DNA from: Gelidibacter japonicus
Lineage (GTDB): Bacteria > Bacteroidota > Bacteroidia > Flavobacteriales > Flavobacteriaceae
DNA: 64,000 nt
Assembly (NCBI RefSeq): GCF_010725055.1
Contig: NZ_BJKB01000002.1
Span: forward strand, 372,001-436,000
Direction of reading: 5' to 3'
Positions 63,554 through 64,000 of this stretch are shown one piece after another (position 1 is the first letter of the stretch; every line of letters begins with the position of its first letter). The position numbers and the translations under genes are program-made. The notes under the pieces are model-generated. The model was given only the letters and a program-made list of their open reading frames with translations. It ran no database searches and was not told where the DNA came from.

Positions 63554-64000
63554 TTACTTGATTGTTAATTTAAACATTTCGTTATTTTCAATCAATCCCC
63601 TAAGTTCATCATTTGCTTTTACCTTAGCAACTCCTGATGGTGTTCCCGTAAAGATAATGTCTCCAATCTTTAAAGTGAAATATTTTGACACATATTCTAT
63701 AAGTTCATCAATTTTCCATAACATATGGCTCGTATTACCTTGTTGGACAAGGGTTCCGTTTTTTTCTAAAGAAAAATCAATGTCATTCACCGACTCAAAA
63801 TCAGACTTAGGCAACCATTTCCCAACGACTGCGGCACCGTCAAACGCTTTGGCTTTTTCCCATGGCAAGCCCTTCTCTTTCAAGCTTTGCTGCAAGTCAC
63901 GCGCTGTAAAATCAATTCCAAGACCAATCTCATCATAGTATTTATGTGCGAACTTTTTATCGATATACTTACCAACCTTAGATATTTTAACTAAAATTTC
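63554..64000 (-). CDS. Fumarylacetoacetate hydrolase family protein, 5' end cut by window edge
   Basis: The frame is open from the right edge (codon-aligned at 64000) to the stop at 63554, leaving the last 148 residues. Family marks are AFDGAAVVGKWLP, DIDFSLEKNG, and KIGDIIFTGTPSGV near the C-terminus. The metal-binding E-x-E lies in the missing part or just before it. Members hydrolyse C-C bonds of acylpyruvates or act as oxaloacetate tautomerase/decarboxylase; the substrate here is unknown. An internal ATG at 63895 is not the real start, since the homologous frame runs on beyond it. Confidence 0.9.
   Translation of the reverse strand, partial: EILVKISKVGKYIDKKFAHKYYDEIGLGIDFTARDLQQSLKEKGLPWEKAKAFDGAAVVGKWLPKSDFESVNDIDFSLEKNGTLVQQGNTSHMLWKIDELIEYVSKYFTLKIGDIIFTGTPSGVAKVKANDELRGLIENNEMFKLTIK

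Overview
This window is a stretch of Bacteroidota chromosome, almost certainly Flavobacteriaceae. It has low GC, many promoters with the Bacteroidota -7 element TAnnTTTG, and almost no purine-rich ribosome binding sites. Lineage-typical genes include class II ribonucleotide reductase, type III glutamine synthetase, DUF3078, DUF4295, BshC, SusC-like and carboxypeptidase-regulatory-domain envelope proteins, and an M56 peptidase with a TonB-plug-like tail. I cannot name genus or species. No phage, insertion sequence or CRISPR array is visible, and only one RNA gene (tRNA-Thr).

Layout. 1-9345 (minus strand): B12-dependent nrdJ (cut at the left edge), DUF3078, purM, a small barrel protein, a 50-residue secreted peptide, type III glnA and a Ca2+/Na+ antiporter. 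9346-11482: a convergent candidate restriction-modification pair. 11716-15227: a secreted plug-tailed protein followed by a BlaI/M56 (BlaR1-like) regulator pair with a tandem operator at its promoter. 15228-16332: AT-rich spacer with a hairpin RNA candidate and a 50-residue basic protein. 16333-21288: DEAD-box helicase, a carboxypeptidase-regulatory-domain protein, a DoxX-like protein and an M1 aminopeptidase. 21468-24724 (minus): VanX-like dipeptidase, tRNA-Thr, a small helical protein, manA, queD and idi. 24851-33491: prfC, a large outer-membrane barrel, der, a small membrane protein, era and a YihY/BrkB protein. 33529-36615: four tightly overlapping genes (LysM/binding-protein, OsmC, DUF922, DUF3820). 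36670-41370: guaA, a PLP decarboxylase and bshC. 41491-45363: an M14 carboxypeptidase and another envelope protein. 45600-53319: a five-gene metal-efflux operon (response regulator, histidine kinase, TolC, adaptor, CusA-type RND). 53642-64000: mgtE, rimO, a repeat-rich spacer, a serine hydrolase, an amidase, ftsY, DUF4295-rpmG-rpmB, cinA, an Hpt protein and a FAH-family gene cut at the right edge.

Most of the window is core metabolism and translation. The places most worth a second look are the BlaI/M56 locus, where a separate secreted protein repeats the sensor's own extracytoplasmic modules, the restriction-modification pair, the hairpin RNA/micropeptide spacer, and several families of dispersed intergenic repeats, one of which supplies the C-terminus of the YihY protein. 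All functional calls come from reading the sequence and knowledge of the families; no database search was run.
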